The notes under the pieces were generated by a model that was not told the origin of the DNA, searched no databases, and saw nothing but the letters and a program-made list of their open reading frames with translations. The position numbers were made by a program, and so were the translations under genes. From contig JAUWWP010000171.1 of NCBI GenBank assembly GCA_030616835.1, positions 1 through 6,285 of the forward strand: a stretch of 6,285 nt of DNA, written 5' to 3'. Of this stretch, positions 1-6,121 are shown piece after piece (position 1 is the first letter of the stretch; the number at the start of each line of letters is the position of its first letter). The DNA comes from Deltaproteobacteria bacterium (GTDB taxonomy: Bacteria; Desulfobacterota; G020345765).

Positions 1-207
1 CCCGGCCTTTTCTTTCTCCCGGATACCCAGGGTTCCGGTTCCGCAGCCGACATCAAGGACCCGGTCTCCCTCCCTGATCCCGGCCAGCTCAATTATCTGG
101 CGGAAGAATTTATCTCCATACCCCACGGGCGAGGTAAAGAGGTCATAGTATTTAGCCAGCGGCCCTAAGGTAATCCCTTCGGTCTTCAGTTTGTTCTGGT
201 CATTCAT
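1..207 (-). CDS. Class I SAM-dependent methyltransferase, N-terminal part only
   Basis: The gene starts at the ATG at 207-205 and reads off the left edge, so only 69 codons are visible. Residues 50-58 read VLDVGCGTG, the classical motif I (glycine-rich SAM-binding loop) of Rossmann-fold methyltransferases, and the preceding AKYYDLFTSPVGYGDKFFRQ segment is the helical lead-in usual for UbiE/Methyltransf_11-type enzymes. The substrate cannot be told from this fragment. An AGGGG ribosome binding site lies 7 nt before the ATG, inside the 14-nt gap after the UxaA-like gene, so the two are probably co-transcribed. A second ATG four bases later is out of frame and meets a stop at once. The family call is firm; the role is unknown. 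Confidence 0.85.
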   Translation of the reverse strand, partial: MNDQNKLKTEGITLGPLAKYYDLFTSPVGYGDKFFRQIIELAGIREGDRVLDVGCGTGTLGIREKEKAG

Positions 208-221
208 CCTCTCGCCCCTAA

Positions 222-1382
222 TCAAAACACTGGTCCCCGGGTTTGAATTGCCAGTACGCCCTGTCCATTGAGCTCCGCTTTAGGCCTTTTACCATCAAGG
301 ACGCGCCGGATAAATGCGATAAGCTCATCGCCTATCTCTGGCAGGGTCTTATCCTCATCAAGAATAGCCCCCGCATTAATATCCAGATCACCCGGCAGGG
401 AACGGTAGAGCTTAGAATTACTTGCAATTTTTATTACCGGCGCTACCGGAAACCCAACCGGGGTACCTCTCCCGGTGGTAAAAAGGATCAGATGCGCCCC
501 TCCGGCTGCCTCACCGGTTATCGAGAACACATCACTGCCCGGAGCGTCCATAATTACCAGACCTTTGCTGGTCGGGATCTCTCCGTATTTTATCACCTGG
601 GTAATGGGAGTAGTGCCGCCCTTAATGATGCAACCGAGGGATTTTTCCTCAATACAACTCATTCCTCCGTCCATGTTTCCGGGAGAAATCACAAGGGCGG
701 CTAAAGGGCCAAGATGCTCCTCAGTTAGACCCTTCTCCCCGGCTATCAGTTCTGCCACTTCCCTTGCTATCTGCGGATTTGCCGCCCTTCTTTCCAGGAT
801 GGGGCTGGTACCGATCATCTCGGTATTTTCGGTCAGGATCACGGTTCCTCCCTGTTTAACCAACCAGTCGGAGGCAAGCCCAACTACCGGATTGGCGGTT
901 ACCCCGGAAAAGGCATCGGAGCCCCCACACTGAAGTCCCATCGTTAGGTTCTCCAGGCCAAATTTTTTGCGTTTTTGCCTTCGGGCCTCGGCCAAGAATT
1001 CATTTACCAGCCTTACCCCCACTTTTATGCTTTTCCGTGAGCCACCCGTCTTCTGGATATCCAGATACTCAACCGGTCTCTTGCTTTCAGCAATTCCATT
1101 GGCCAGCAGCTCCGCCCGGATCCACTCGCAGCCCAGACCCACAACAACTACCGCCGCAACATTGGCGTTTTTACCGAGATTCGTAAGGGTGCGAACAGTG
1201 AGCTCTATATCCCTGGGTCCCCGCCCGCAGCCTTCCTGATGGGTGACGGGAACCGCATCCGGGGCCTCCCGGGCAATTTGGTTAACCACACCATTGGCAC
1301 ATACTACCGAAGACATCACGATCACATGATTCCGAATCCCCACACCCCCATCAGGTCGTTCATATCCTTTAAAATAATCCAT
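222..1382 (-). CDS. UxaA/GarD-family dehydratase (lyase), large catalytic subunit
   Basis: At 386 residues this matches the second and C-terminal domains of altronate/galactarate dehydratases without the N-terminal SAF domain, which is a separate gene just upstream (1691-1428). Family signatures are GYERPDGGVGIRN (6-18), HQEGCGRG (48-55), GLGCE (82-86), CGGSDAFSG followed by TANP (152-165), and a late TTGRGTPVGFPVAP segment. The conserved Cys, His and Glu positions fit a metal-dependent, cytoplasmic beta-elimination enzyme. Known split members include altronate dehydratase forms and the sulfolactate sulfo-lyase pair SuyA/SuyB, so the substrate could be altronate, galactarate, sulfolactate or another 2-hydroxy acid. 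No sugar-acid pathway neighbour in the window decides this. The ATG at 1382-1380 follows a weak GGGG ribosome binding site that sits in a hairpin stem. The stop is TGA at 224-222, 14 nt before the methyltransferase start. Confidence 0.9.
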   Translation of the reverse strand: MDYFKGYERPDGGVGIRNHVIVMSSVVCANGVVNQIAREAPDAVPVTHQEGCGRGPRDIELTVRTLTNLGKNANVAAVVVVGLGCEWIRAELLANGIAESKRPVEYLDIQKTGGSRKSIKVGVRLVNEFLAEARRQKRKKFGLENLTMGLQCGGSDAFSGVTANPVVGLASDWLVKQGGTVILTENTEMIGTSPILERRAANPQIAREVAELIAGEKGLTEEHLGPLAALVISPGNMDGGMSCIEEKSLGCIIKGGTTPITQVIKYGEIPTSKGLVIMDAPGSDVFSITGEAAGGAHLILFTTGRGTPVGFPVAPVIKIASNSKLYRSLPGDLDINAGAILDEDKTLPEIGDELIAFIRRVLDGKRPKAELNGQGVLAIQTRGPVF

Positions 1383-1390
1383 TATATTTA

Positions 1391-1426
1391 CCCCGTTAGA
1401 AAGCCCGGTAGGAGCTGCTAACGGGG
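1391..1426 (-). promoter_or_regulatory. Intercistronic hairpin holding the large subunit's ribosome binding site
   Basis: The arms CCCCGTTAG (1391-1399) and CTAACGGGG (1418-1426) form a perfect 9-bp inverted repeat with an 18-nt loop. On the minus transcript the stem begins one base after the small subunit's TAA stop. Its distal arm ends in GGGG, 8 nt before the large subunit's ATG, where a Shine-Dalgarno sequence would be expected. No run of U follows, so it is not a standard terminator. A likely reading is translational coupling: a ribosome finishing the small subunit would open the stem and expose the large subunit's start. An RNA-processing or stability element is the alternative. Confidence 0.55.
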
Positions 1427-1427
1427 T

Positions 1428-1691
1428 TTACTCCCCCTTCTTTAGATTGTGGGTATGAACCCATTCCCCCCTGACGATGGGGATAGAGGCAACACCAATC
1501 CGTTCCCCGTATTTGATCAGCTCGGCGTCCTTCGGGATATCCCTGAGTGCTACCTTGTGACTGCCAGGGATGTCTCCCCGAGCTTCAAAAATCTTCCGGT
1601 CCGGCAGTATTACCTTGCTCCCCTCAGGGATATCCACCAGGGCTACTGCCACATTGTCCCTGGGGTTGATGAGAATGGCATTAGGCTTCAT
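1428..1691 (-). CDS. SAF-domain small subunit of a split UxaA-type dehydratase/lyase
   Basis: This 87-residue protein matches the N-terminal SAF domain of altronate dehydratase and the SuyA-type alpha subunit. It begins MKPNAILINPRDNVAVAL, like its family, has HK at 45-46, KYGERIG at 60-66, and ends with the characteristic GEWVHTHN (75-82). It is thought to complete the active site of the large subunit encoded 45 nt downstream. An in-frame ATG exists farther upstream at 1724, but it would add 11 residues encoded largely by a palindromic repeat and absent from the usual family start. The ATG at 1691-1689 is preceded by GGGAAGTAGGA, so I choose it. Substrate uncertainty is the same as for the large subunit. 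Confidence 0.85.
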   Translation of the reverse strand: MKPNAILINPRDNVAVALVDIPEGSKVILPDRKIFEARGDIPGSHKVALRDIPKDAELIKYGERIGVASIPIVRGEWVHTHNLKKGE

Positions 1692-1704
1692 TCCTACTTC
1701 CCAT

Positions 1705-1736
1705 CCTTCGACCCCGATGGCCATCGGGGCTCAGGA
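1705..1736. repeat. CCTTCGAC/GCTCAGGA intergenic element with an 18-bp palindromic core
   Basis: CCTTCGAC (1705-1712) and GCTCAGGA (1729-1736) flank a 16-bp self-complementary core. Taking one base from each arm, CCCCGATGGCCATCGGGG at 1712-1729 is a perfect 18-bp palindrome. The same two arms recur at 6211-6228 with only two bases between them, which identifies this as a dispersed repeat and not a local operator. It lies immediately before the SAF gene and supplies the spurious upstream ATG at 1724. Confidence 0.75.
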
Positions 1737-1764
1737 TAAAATTGGTTCGATTTTGACCTATCAA
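1736..1764 (-). promoter_or_regulatory. Candidate promoter for the SAF/UxaA operon
   Basis: On the minus strand TTGATA (1764-1759) and TTTTAT (1741-1736) are 17 bp apart, matching 5/6 and 4/6 of the sigma-70 consensus. Transcription would begin near 1729, inside the palindromic repeat. That leaves too little leader for the ATG at 1724 but a normal leader for the one at 1691. The match is weak and rests on pattern alone. Confidence 0.25.
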
Positions 1765-1858
1765 GGGGAGGTTATCACGAAAGATTTTCCTTATCAAGCC
1801 TCAAAGAACCTTTTATAGCTATTTTTTCAATTAAAATCTTCTAAAAATGCAAGAATTG

Positions 1859-1867
1859 TGAGATAAT
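1859..1867 (+). promoter_or_regulatory. Candidate extended -10 promoter for the PilZ gene
   Basis: TGAGATAAT at 1859-1867 fits an extended -10 element (TGn followed by GATAAT, five of six matches to TATAAT). It lies in AT-rich DNA about 30 bp before the PilZ start. I see no good -35 hexamer at the usual spacing, which extended -10 promoters can tolerate. Confidence 0.35.
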
Positions 1868-1895
1868 ATTAAATTAACTTAGTGTAGGAGGGGAA

Positions 1896-2594
1896 ATGCA
1901 ATATAGCGAGAAAAGAAGAAAACATCCACGAGCTGATGCAACTATTGAGGTAAGATATAAGAGCATTAAGGACTTTCTCATTGAGTATTCCCGGAATATC
2001 AGTAAAGGGGGCATTTTTCTGGCCGCTCCTGAACCCCTGCCCGAGGGGTCTAAGGTCCGATTGCTATTCTACCTTCCTGAGAGCTCAAAAGAGATTGAAA
2101 TCCTGGGAAAGGTTATCCATACCATAACCAGCGAAGGAGGAAGGCAGAGGAGGCGGGAGCCAGGGATGGGTATTGAATTTATTGATTTTTCTCCCAGCAG
2201 TATGAAGGAGATAAGTAAGTATATTGATGGATTACTTGCCGAGAGGGATATTGTTATCGAGACAAGAAGGGAGGAGCCTCGATTTGATGCCAGGATAAAG
2301 GTTGGATTTAAGAGCGATAGGGCTTTTCTCTGGGAGTATTCCGAGGATATAAGTAAGGGTGGCATCTTCATCAAAACCGCCAATCCGATGCCTCTGAATA
2401 GTAGGGTGCAATTGAGGCTCTCTCTTCCCGGCAGGAGCGAAGAGATATCAGTGGTCGGTGAGGTTATCTACGTCCTTAAAGAGGGCGAGACCGGGAGGGG
2501 CCCGGGAATGGGTCTTCAGCTTATAGATTTCGAGAAGGAAGGGAAAAAAGAGATTGAGGAGTATATAGAGGAGTTAAAGAAGAAGAGAGGTTAA
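1896..2594 (+). CDS. Tandem PilZ-domain protein (two c-di-GMP-binding-type domains)
   Basis: The 232 residues form two PilZ domains, about 5-115 and 122-230, clearly related to each other. Both keep the c-di-GMP signature: R8xxxR12 with N34xSxxG39 in the first, and R125xxxR129 with D151xSxxG156 in the second. The form ISKGGIF in both copies resembles the PilZ-like subfamily described from Myxococcus (TIGR02266, from memory). There is no signal peptide or membrane segment, so it should be cytoplasmic, and no output domain is attached, so it probably acts by protein contact. AGGAGG at 1886-1891 lies 4 nt before the ATG. The next gene begins 71 nt later, so sharing an operon with the Rsb-type genes is possible but not certain. 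PilZ folding is confident; c-di-GMP binding is inferred from the motifs. Confidence 0.9.
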   Translation: MQYSEKRRKHPRADATIEVRYKSIKDFLIEYSRNISKGGIFLAAPEPLPEGSKVRLLFYLPESSKEIEILGKVIHTITSEGGRQRRREPGMGIEFIDFSPSSMKEISKYIDGLLAERDIVIETRREEPRFDARIKVGFKSDRAFLWEYSEDISKGGIFIKTANPMPLNSRVQLRLSLPGRSEEISVVGEVIYVLKEGETGRGPGMGLQLIDFEKEGKKEIEEYIEELKKKRG

Positions 2595-2596
2595 AT

Positions 2597-2626
2597 TTGA
2601 TTTAATCGTTATTTTTTGTTAATAAT
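2597..2626 (+). promoter_or_regulatory. Candidate internal promoter before the lipoprotein/Rsb genes
   Basis: TTGATT (2597-2602) and AATAAT (2621-2626) are separated by 18 bp in the AT-rich 71-nt gap after the PilZ gene. They match 4/6 and 5/6 of the sigma-70 consensus. If real, the lipoprotein and partner-switch genes could be expressed apart from PilZ. AT-rich gaps produce such matches by chance, so this is tentative. Confidence 0.3.
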
Positions 2627-2665
2627 TGTATGATTTTCCGACAGTAAGTCCAGGTGGTATTATTT

Positions 2666-3637
2666 ATGAAAAGAACGATCACAATTTCAGTAAGTTCTAT
2701 CCTTCTGGTAGGCTTAGCAATACTTTCCGGTTGCGCCTCCCAGTATTATGTAAATGGTCTTATCGATAAGGATCGGCATGAATATGAAAAGGCCCTCCAA
2801 AAATTCAAAATGGTAAGTAAGAACCACCCGATTTATCCCCGGGTGCAAAAGGAGATAAATGAGGTAAGCTCAAAGATTAAGGCCATAAATGAGGCTATGG
2901 AGAAGGGGGAGCAGGCTTTCATAAAAAGAGACTGGCGGAGGGCTAAGCGTCAATTTCAGATAGTACTGAAAATTCAGCCGATCAATAAGGAGGCTAAGGC
3001 AAGGCTGGAGCGGATAGAAGAGCTGCTCAGGCCCCGGCTGTCCCTCAAGGAAATAGAAGATCTTTTCCAGCAGCGAAAGCTATATTTGGCCAAGAAAAAA
3101 GCTCGCAGTTTTTTAAGAAAAAATCCCCGGAACCGAAAGGCGAAGGCCCTATTAGATAAGATCTCAGCGGAAACAAAGAGCAGCGAGGCCGAGGTTGCTC
3201 TTCATCTAACTCAAGGGGAGAGATTCAAGCAGGAGGGCGATTTTTTAAACGCTTGCTTAGAATGGCAAGAGGCAAGTGAGATCCTTCCCGAGGATGGACG
3301 GGCCCAGGAGAATTTAGGGAAAGTCAAGGGAGAAATCGATCCTGCGATCAGGAAGAATCTGAAGACGGCTCAGCAGTATTATGCGGAAAATGAGCTTGCG
3401 CAGACAGAAAAGTTATTAGAGATGGGCTTAAAGGTGAAGCCGGATGATCAGCCGTCCCAGGAATTATTTTTAAAAACCCTATCGGCACTGGCCCTCAGAT
3501 ACTATGACCAGAATGACTACCAGCAGGCAATTAGCTACTGGGAAAGGGCGTTACGCTACGATCCGGATAATCAGAGTATCCAGAAATATATCAAGAGGGC
3601 CCGCTCCCTGCAAAGGGAATTGGAAAAGATCAAGTGA
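2666..3637 (+). CDS. TPR-repeat lipoprotein
   Basis: The start is the ATG at 2666, preceded 8 nt earlier by AGGTGG (2652-2657). A GTG at 2654 lies inside that ribosome binding site and is not a believable start. The protein of 323 residues opens with KR, a hydrophobic stretch, and the lipobox LSGC with the lipidated Cys at 23. Alanine at +2 would send it to the outer membrane in a diderm. The rest is helical with about six TPR-like units, near 27-58, 77-110, 129-163, 180-217, 230-268 and 273-308. The last is the clearest (NDYQQAISYWERALRYDPDN). TPRs imply a scaffold or assembly role in the periplasm. Its stop overlaps the phosphatase start by 4 nt, so the two are translationally coupled. It could present a signal to the phosphatase's extracytoplasmic domain, but this is inference. 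Confidence 0.87.
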   Translation: MKRTITISVSSILLVGLAILSGCASQYYVNGLIDKDRHEYEKALQKFKMVSKNHPIYPRVQKEINEVSSKIKAINEAMEKGEQAFIKRDWRRAKRQFQIVLKIQPINKEAKARLERIEELLRPRLSLKEIEDLFQQRKLYLAKKKARSFLRKNPRNRKAKALLDKISAETKSSEAEVALHLTQGERFKQEGDFLNACLEWQEASEILPEDGRAQENLGKVKGEIDPAIRKNLKTAQQYYAENELAQTEKLLEMGLKVKPDDQPSQELFLKTLSALALRYYDQNDYQQAISYWERALRYDPDNQSIQKYIKRARSLQRELEKIK

Positions 3638-5136
3638 TCGAGAAGTATAGAAAATCAGGTCTCCGGATAAAGTTCAGCGGATGGACAGTTGTGACAATTG
3701 TAGTTATCATCTTAATTACCGCAACCTTCTTACTCTATCACGAGCGAAAGGCTCTTCGCCAGGAGAGGGAAGTAAGGGGAGATTCCATAATCAGAAATTT
3801 AGCCAATTTGAGTATCGAGGCCCTGATCCTCCGTGATGAGCTGGCACTGCATTCTTTGCTGAGTGGAATTGTCAAAAACGAGCCCGATGTAGTATACGCC
3901 CTCACCGAGGATGCTCGGCAAAAGGTCTTTTTTGTCTCCGATCTGGAAGTGCGGGAAGATCTTCGCCGGAAAATTGAAGAACTATGCTTTTCTGAAGGTC
4001 CAGAGATTCTCAAGCAGTACTTGGAGGTTCCCAACTATCCGGTAATTATTGATATTTCAAAGGGAATTTTTGTTAAGGAAAAACGATTGGGTATGGTTAG
4101 AATAGGGATCTCCGAGGAGGGAATAAACAGCACCTTGAGGGCACTCAGAAACAAGGTGATCCTTATCTCCTCCTGTTTGATCGTCCTTTTTCTGATCATC
4201 TCCCTGATTTTGATCTCCCTTGCCGTAAGACCAATTGAGTATCTTTCGGAGAGGGCAAGGGCGATTGGAGAGGGAGACCTCACTACCCGGATTAAGATAA
4301 AGCAGAAAGACGAGCTCGGGCAACTGGCCAGTACCTTAGACTCGATGACCCAGAAGATTAAGCAATCTCAGGAACAATTGATCAAGAAGGAGAAGCTGGA
4401 AAAGGAAATGGAGATTGCCCGGGACATTCAACATATGCTGATACCCCACCAATTTCCAGTTCTGCCCGGATTTAGTATCGGAGCATTTTTCAAGCCCGCC
4501 GAGCTCATTGGAGGTGATTATTATGACCTGTTTGAGATCGGCAGGGGCCGATTTGGTTGTGTAATCGCCGATGTCTCCGGGAAGAGCATCTCCGGGGCGA
4601 TTATTATGGCACTGGTACGAACGATGCTTCGTGCTGAAGCAATGGAAAAAGAAAGCCCGGGAGAGGTTTTAGCCCGGGTAAATGATCTGATCAAACCTGA
4701 CCTTAAACCAAGGATGTATATTACCACTCTCTATCTGGTTCTGGAGCCCGGGCAGAGAACCGTAAGATTTGCCTCTGCCGGTCATCAACGCCCCATATTT
4801 TTCAGCGATTCGGCCGGAAAGGCAGAGGTTCTCCGGGGGAAGGGAATGGCCCTGGGTATCTCCGATGATGAGTTTTTTCGCAGAGTTATTGAAGAACATG
4901 AAGTTACTATGCGCCGGGGAGACGGCCTTTTTATCTACAGTGATGGGATTAGCGAGGCATTTAACTCAAACCGGGAGGAATATGGGGAGGAGAGAATTCT
5001 AAGGACCCTGGAAGCCAATATTTCTCGAAGAGCAGAGGATATTATCTCGGCTATCTATCAAGACATCCGCAATTTTAGCGGCTCAATGGCTCAGAGCGAT
5101 GACATTACCATGTTAAGCTTTAAGGTAGAAGAGTAG
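3634..5136 (+). CDS. Membrane-bound HAMP/PP2C serine phosphatase, RsbU/SpoIIE type
   Basis: In this 500-residue sensor phosphatase, a membrane segment at 17-35 is followed by an extracytoplasmic sensing region (about 36-174) and a second membrane segment (175-198). A HAMP domain follows (about 199-250, with RPIEYL and DELGQLA), then a coiled coil ending in EMEIARDIQHMLIP, and a C-terminal SpoIIE-type PP2C domain (about 275-498). Metal-binding acidic residues are intact: D295 and D298 in GGDYYD, D313 in ADVSGKS, D437 in YSDG and D489/D490 in SDDIT. It should dephosphorylate the STAS protein encoded next in response to an external or envelope signal. The GTG start at 3634 overlaps the lipoprotein's stop (GTGA). 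I do not recognise the sensing region as a named domain; its length fits a single small PAS/Cache-like fold. Confidence 0.92.
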   Translation: MIEKYRKSGLRIKFSGWTVVTIVVIILITATFLLYHERKALRQEREVRGDSIIRNLANLSIEALILRDELALHSLLSGIVKNEPDVVYALTEDARQKVFFVSDLEVREDLRRKIEELCFSEGPEILKQYLEVPNYPVIIDISKGIFVKEKRLGMVRIGISEEGINSTLRALRNKVILISSCLIVLFLIISLILISLAVRPIEYLSERARAIGEGDLTTRIKIKQKDELGQLASTLDSMTQKIKQSQEQLIKKEKLEKEMEIARDIQHMLIPHQFPVLPGFSIGAFFKPAELIGGDYYDLFEIGRGRFGCVIADVSGKSISGAIIMALVRTMLRAEAMEKESPGEVLARVNDLIKPDLKPRMYITTLYLVLEPGQRTVRFASAGHQRPIFFSDSAGKAEVLRGKGMALGISDDEFFRRVIEEHEVTMRRGDGLFIYSDGISEAFNSNREEYGEERILRTLEANISRRAEDIISAIYQDIRNFSGSMAQSDDITMLSFKVEE

Positions 5137-5152
5137 GGGACCCAAAAGGAAA

Positions 5153-5500
5153 ATGGAAACTTTAGAGATTGTCTGCCGGGTGGACGAGAGGGGGATATCA
5201 ATCTTAAAGATCGCTGGCTTTATTGATGCCAGTAATATTAATTTATTTGACCGCCAGATTCATGAGCAGATGGAGAAGGGATACAGTAAGATCATCCTGG
5301 ATTGCTCTGAACTTCAATACATAAATAGCTCGGCCCTGGGTATCCTCCTGGAGGCGCACCAGATAGCTACTAAACGCCAAGGGGGTATTAGAATTCTCAA
5401 TTTACCTCAGAAGATCGAAAAAACATTTGAGATTCTGGGCCTCACCGAGTACTTTCAAATCTTCTCTGAAGAGGAGAAGGCCCTTCAGTCTTTTGTTTAA
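5153..5500 (+). CDS. STAS-domain anti-sigma-factor antagonist (RsbV/SpoIIAA type)
   Basis: This is a single STAS domain of 115 residues, the standard length. The phosphorylation loop reads LQYINSSALG (54-63). By comparison with SpoIIAA, S60 is the likely phosphoserine that the kinase modifies and the PP2C protein releases. N58 and A61 stand where Asp and Gly are commoner, a mild variation that should not abolish function. It is cytoplasmic. When unphosphorylated it would bind the RsbW-like kinase encoded next and displace that kinase's target. The gap from the phosphatase gene is 16 nt. AGGA sits only 2 nt before the ATG, while AGGGGA at 5135-5140 is 12 nt away, so initiation may depend on coupling. 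No other in-frame start occurs until residue 40. Confidence 0.92.
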   Translation: METLEIVCRVDERGISILKIAGFIDASNINLFDRQIHEQMEKGYSKIILDCSELQYINSSALGILLEAHQIATKRQGGIRILNLPQKIEKTFEILGLTEYFQIFSEEEKALQSFV

Positions 5501-5521
5501 AAAGAGAAGGAAGTGGGATAG

Positions 5522-6016
5522 GTGGCAGAGAACTCTACCAGATATTTTCATCTGAAGAAGAGAAATAATAAAGGTTCACCAGAGAACTCTACCAGATACT
5601 TTCACTTGAAATTTACTGTTCCCGGTGAGGCCAAAGAGCTTGCTGCAATCAGGGATAGGGTTGAGCAGCAATCAGCGAGGATGAATCTTTCCGAGGAAGA
5701 AACCTATCAGATAGTTTCAGCAGTGGATGAAACCTGCACCAATATCATCAGGCATGCCTACCAAAATAAGGAAGGTAAGATAGAGATTAGCTTGAAGGTC
5801 GATTCGGAAAAGTTTGAGATCGAGGTTACCGATAAAGGAGTTCTCTTTGATTCCACCCAAAACCTTCCTCAGAATATTGACCAGGAGAAAATAGCCAGGC
5901 AGAAAGGGGGGCTGGGACTATTCATTATCAAAAAGACTATGGACGATCTCAACTATCGCTTTACTATGCGGGGAGAAAATAAGCTCCAACTGGTCAAATA
6001 TTTCCATAAGGAATGA
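5522..6016 (+). CDS. GHKL anti-sigma-factor serine kinase (RsbW/SpoIIAB type) with duplicated N-terminus
   Basis: This 164-residue HATPase-like kinase completes the RsbU-V-W module. The N box is VDETCTNIIRHAY (E70, N74), the G1 box is DKGVLFD (D104, G106), and the G2 box is GGLGLFI (129-135), so ATP binding looks intact. It should phosphorylate the STAS protein and bind a sigma factor or other target, neither of which is in the window. The start is GTG at 5522, 8 nt after AAGGAAG (5507-5513) and 21 nt after the STAS stop. The catalytic fold usually starts near the YFHLKFTVPG segment (residues 26-35). Before it lies an extra 20 or so residues with a second copy of ENSTRYFHLK, making the N-terminus longer than is normal for the family. 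No terminator is evident after the TGA. Confidence 0.9.
   Translation: MAENSTRYFHLKKRNNKGSPENSTRYFHLKFTVPGEAKELAAIRDRVEQQSARMNLSEEETYQIVSAVDETCTNIIRHAYQNKEGKIEISLKVDSEKFEIEVTDKGVLFDSTQNLPQNIDQEKIARQKGGLGLFIIKKTMDDLNYRFTMRGENKLQLVKYFHKE
5527..5611 (+). repeat. In-frame direct repeat in the rsbW-like gene (ENSTRYFHLK twice)
   Basis: The segments 5527-5557 and 5581-5611 match at 27 of 31 bases with a 54-bp period. The first 18 bases are identical. All four differences are synonymous (TAT/TAC, CAT/CAC, CTG/TTG, AAG/AAA), so both copies encode ENSTRYFHLK. The linker KRNNKGSP between them is polar and basic. The second copy runs on into the kinase fold; the first appears to be the added one. Confidence 0.9.
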
Positions 6017-6121
6017 GAGCCTAAAGAGCCCAGCAATTCAGACATAATGATATTTATTTTCCCAGGGGAAGGCTGAACGAAGTAAAATACCAAATTCGTT
6101 AAATCCAAATGCCAAACGAGA

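Noticed and set aside
243..1239. Several plus-strand open frames opposite the UxaA-like large subunit
   Set aside because: They are antisense to a gene with clear family motifs, have no recognisable domains, and their composition follows from the codon use of the opposite strand.
1712..1729. The 18-bp palindrome as an operator for a regulator of the sugar-acid genes
   Set aside because: It lies between the arms of a repeat whose arms occur again at 6211-6228, so it is better explained as part of a dispersed element.
2591..2605. TTAAAT/ATTTAA inverted repeat after the PilZ gene as a terminator
   Set aside because: The 6-bp stem is entirely A-T and overlaps the stop codon; it would be too weak to terminate despite T-rich sequence downstream.
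2654..2665. GTG start at 2654 for the lipoprotein
   Set aside because: The GTG overlaps the AGGTGG ribosome binding site, and the ATG at 2666 gives a textbook signal peptide beginning MKR.
4769..5002. Plus-strand frame inside the PP2C domain, and minus-strand frames across the phosphatase gene
   Set aside because: All are out of frame with intact catalytic motifs of the phosphatase and show no domain or ribosome binding site of their own.
6058..6071. TTTCCC/GGGGAA at 6058-6071 as a terminator of the Rsb-type operon
   Set aside because: The full stem would leave a two-base loop, the relaxed stem is only about 4 bp, and no T-run follows.
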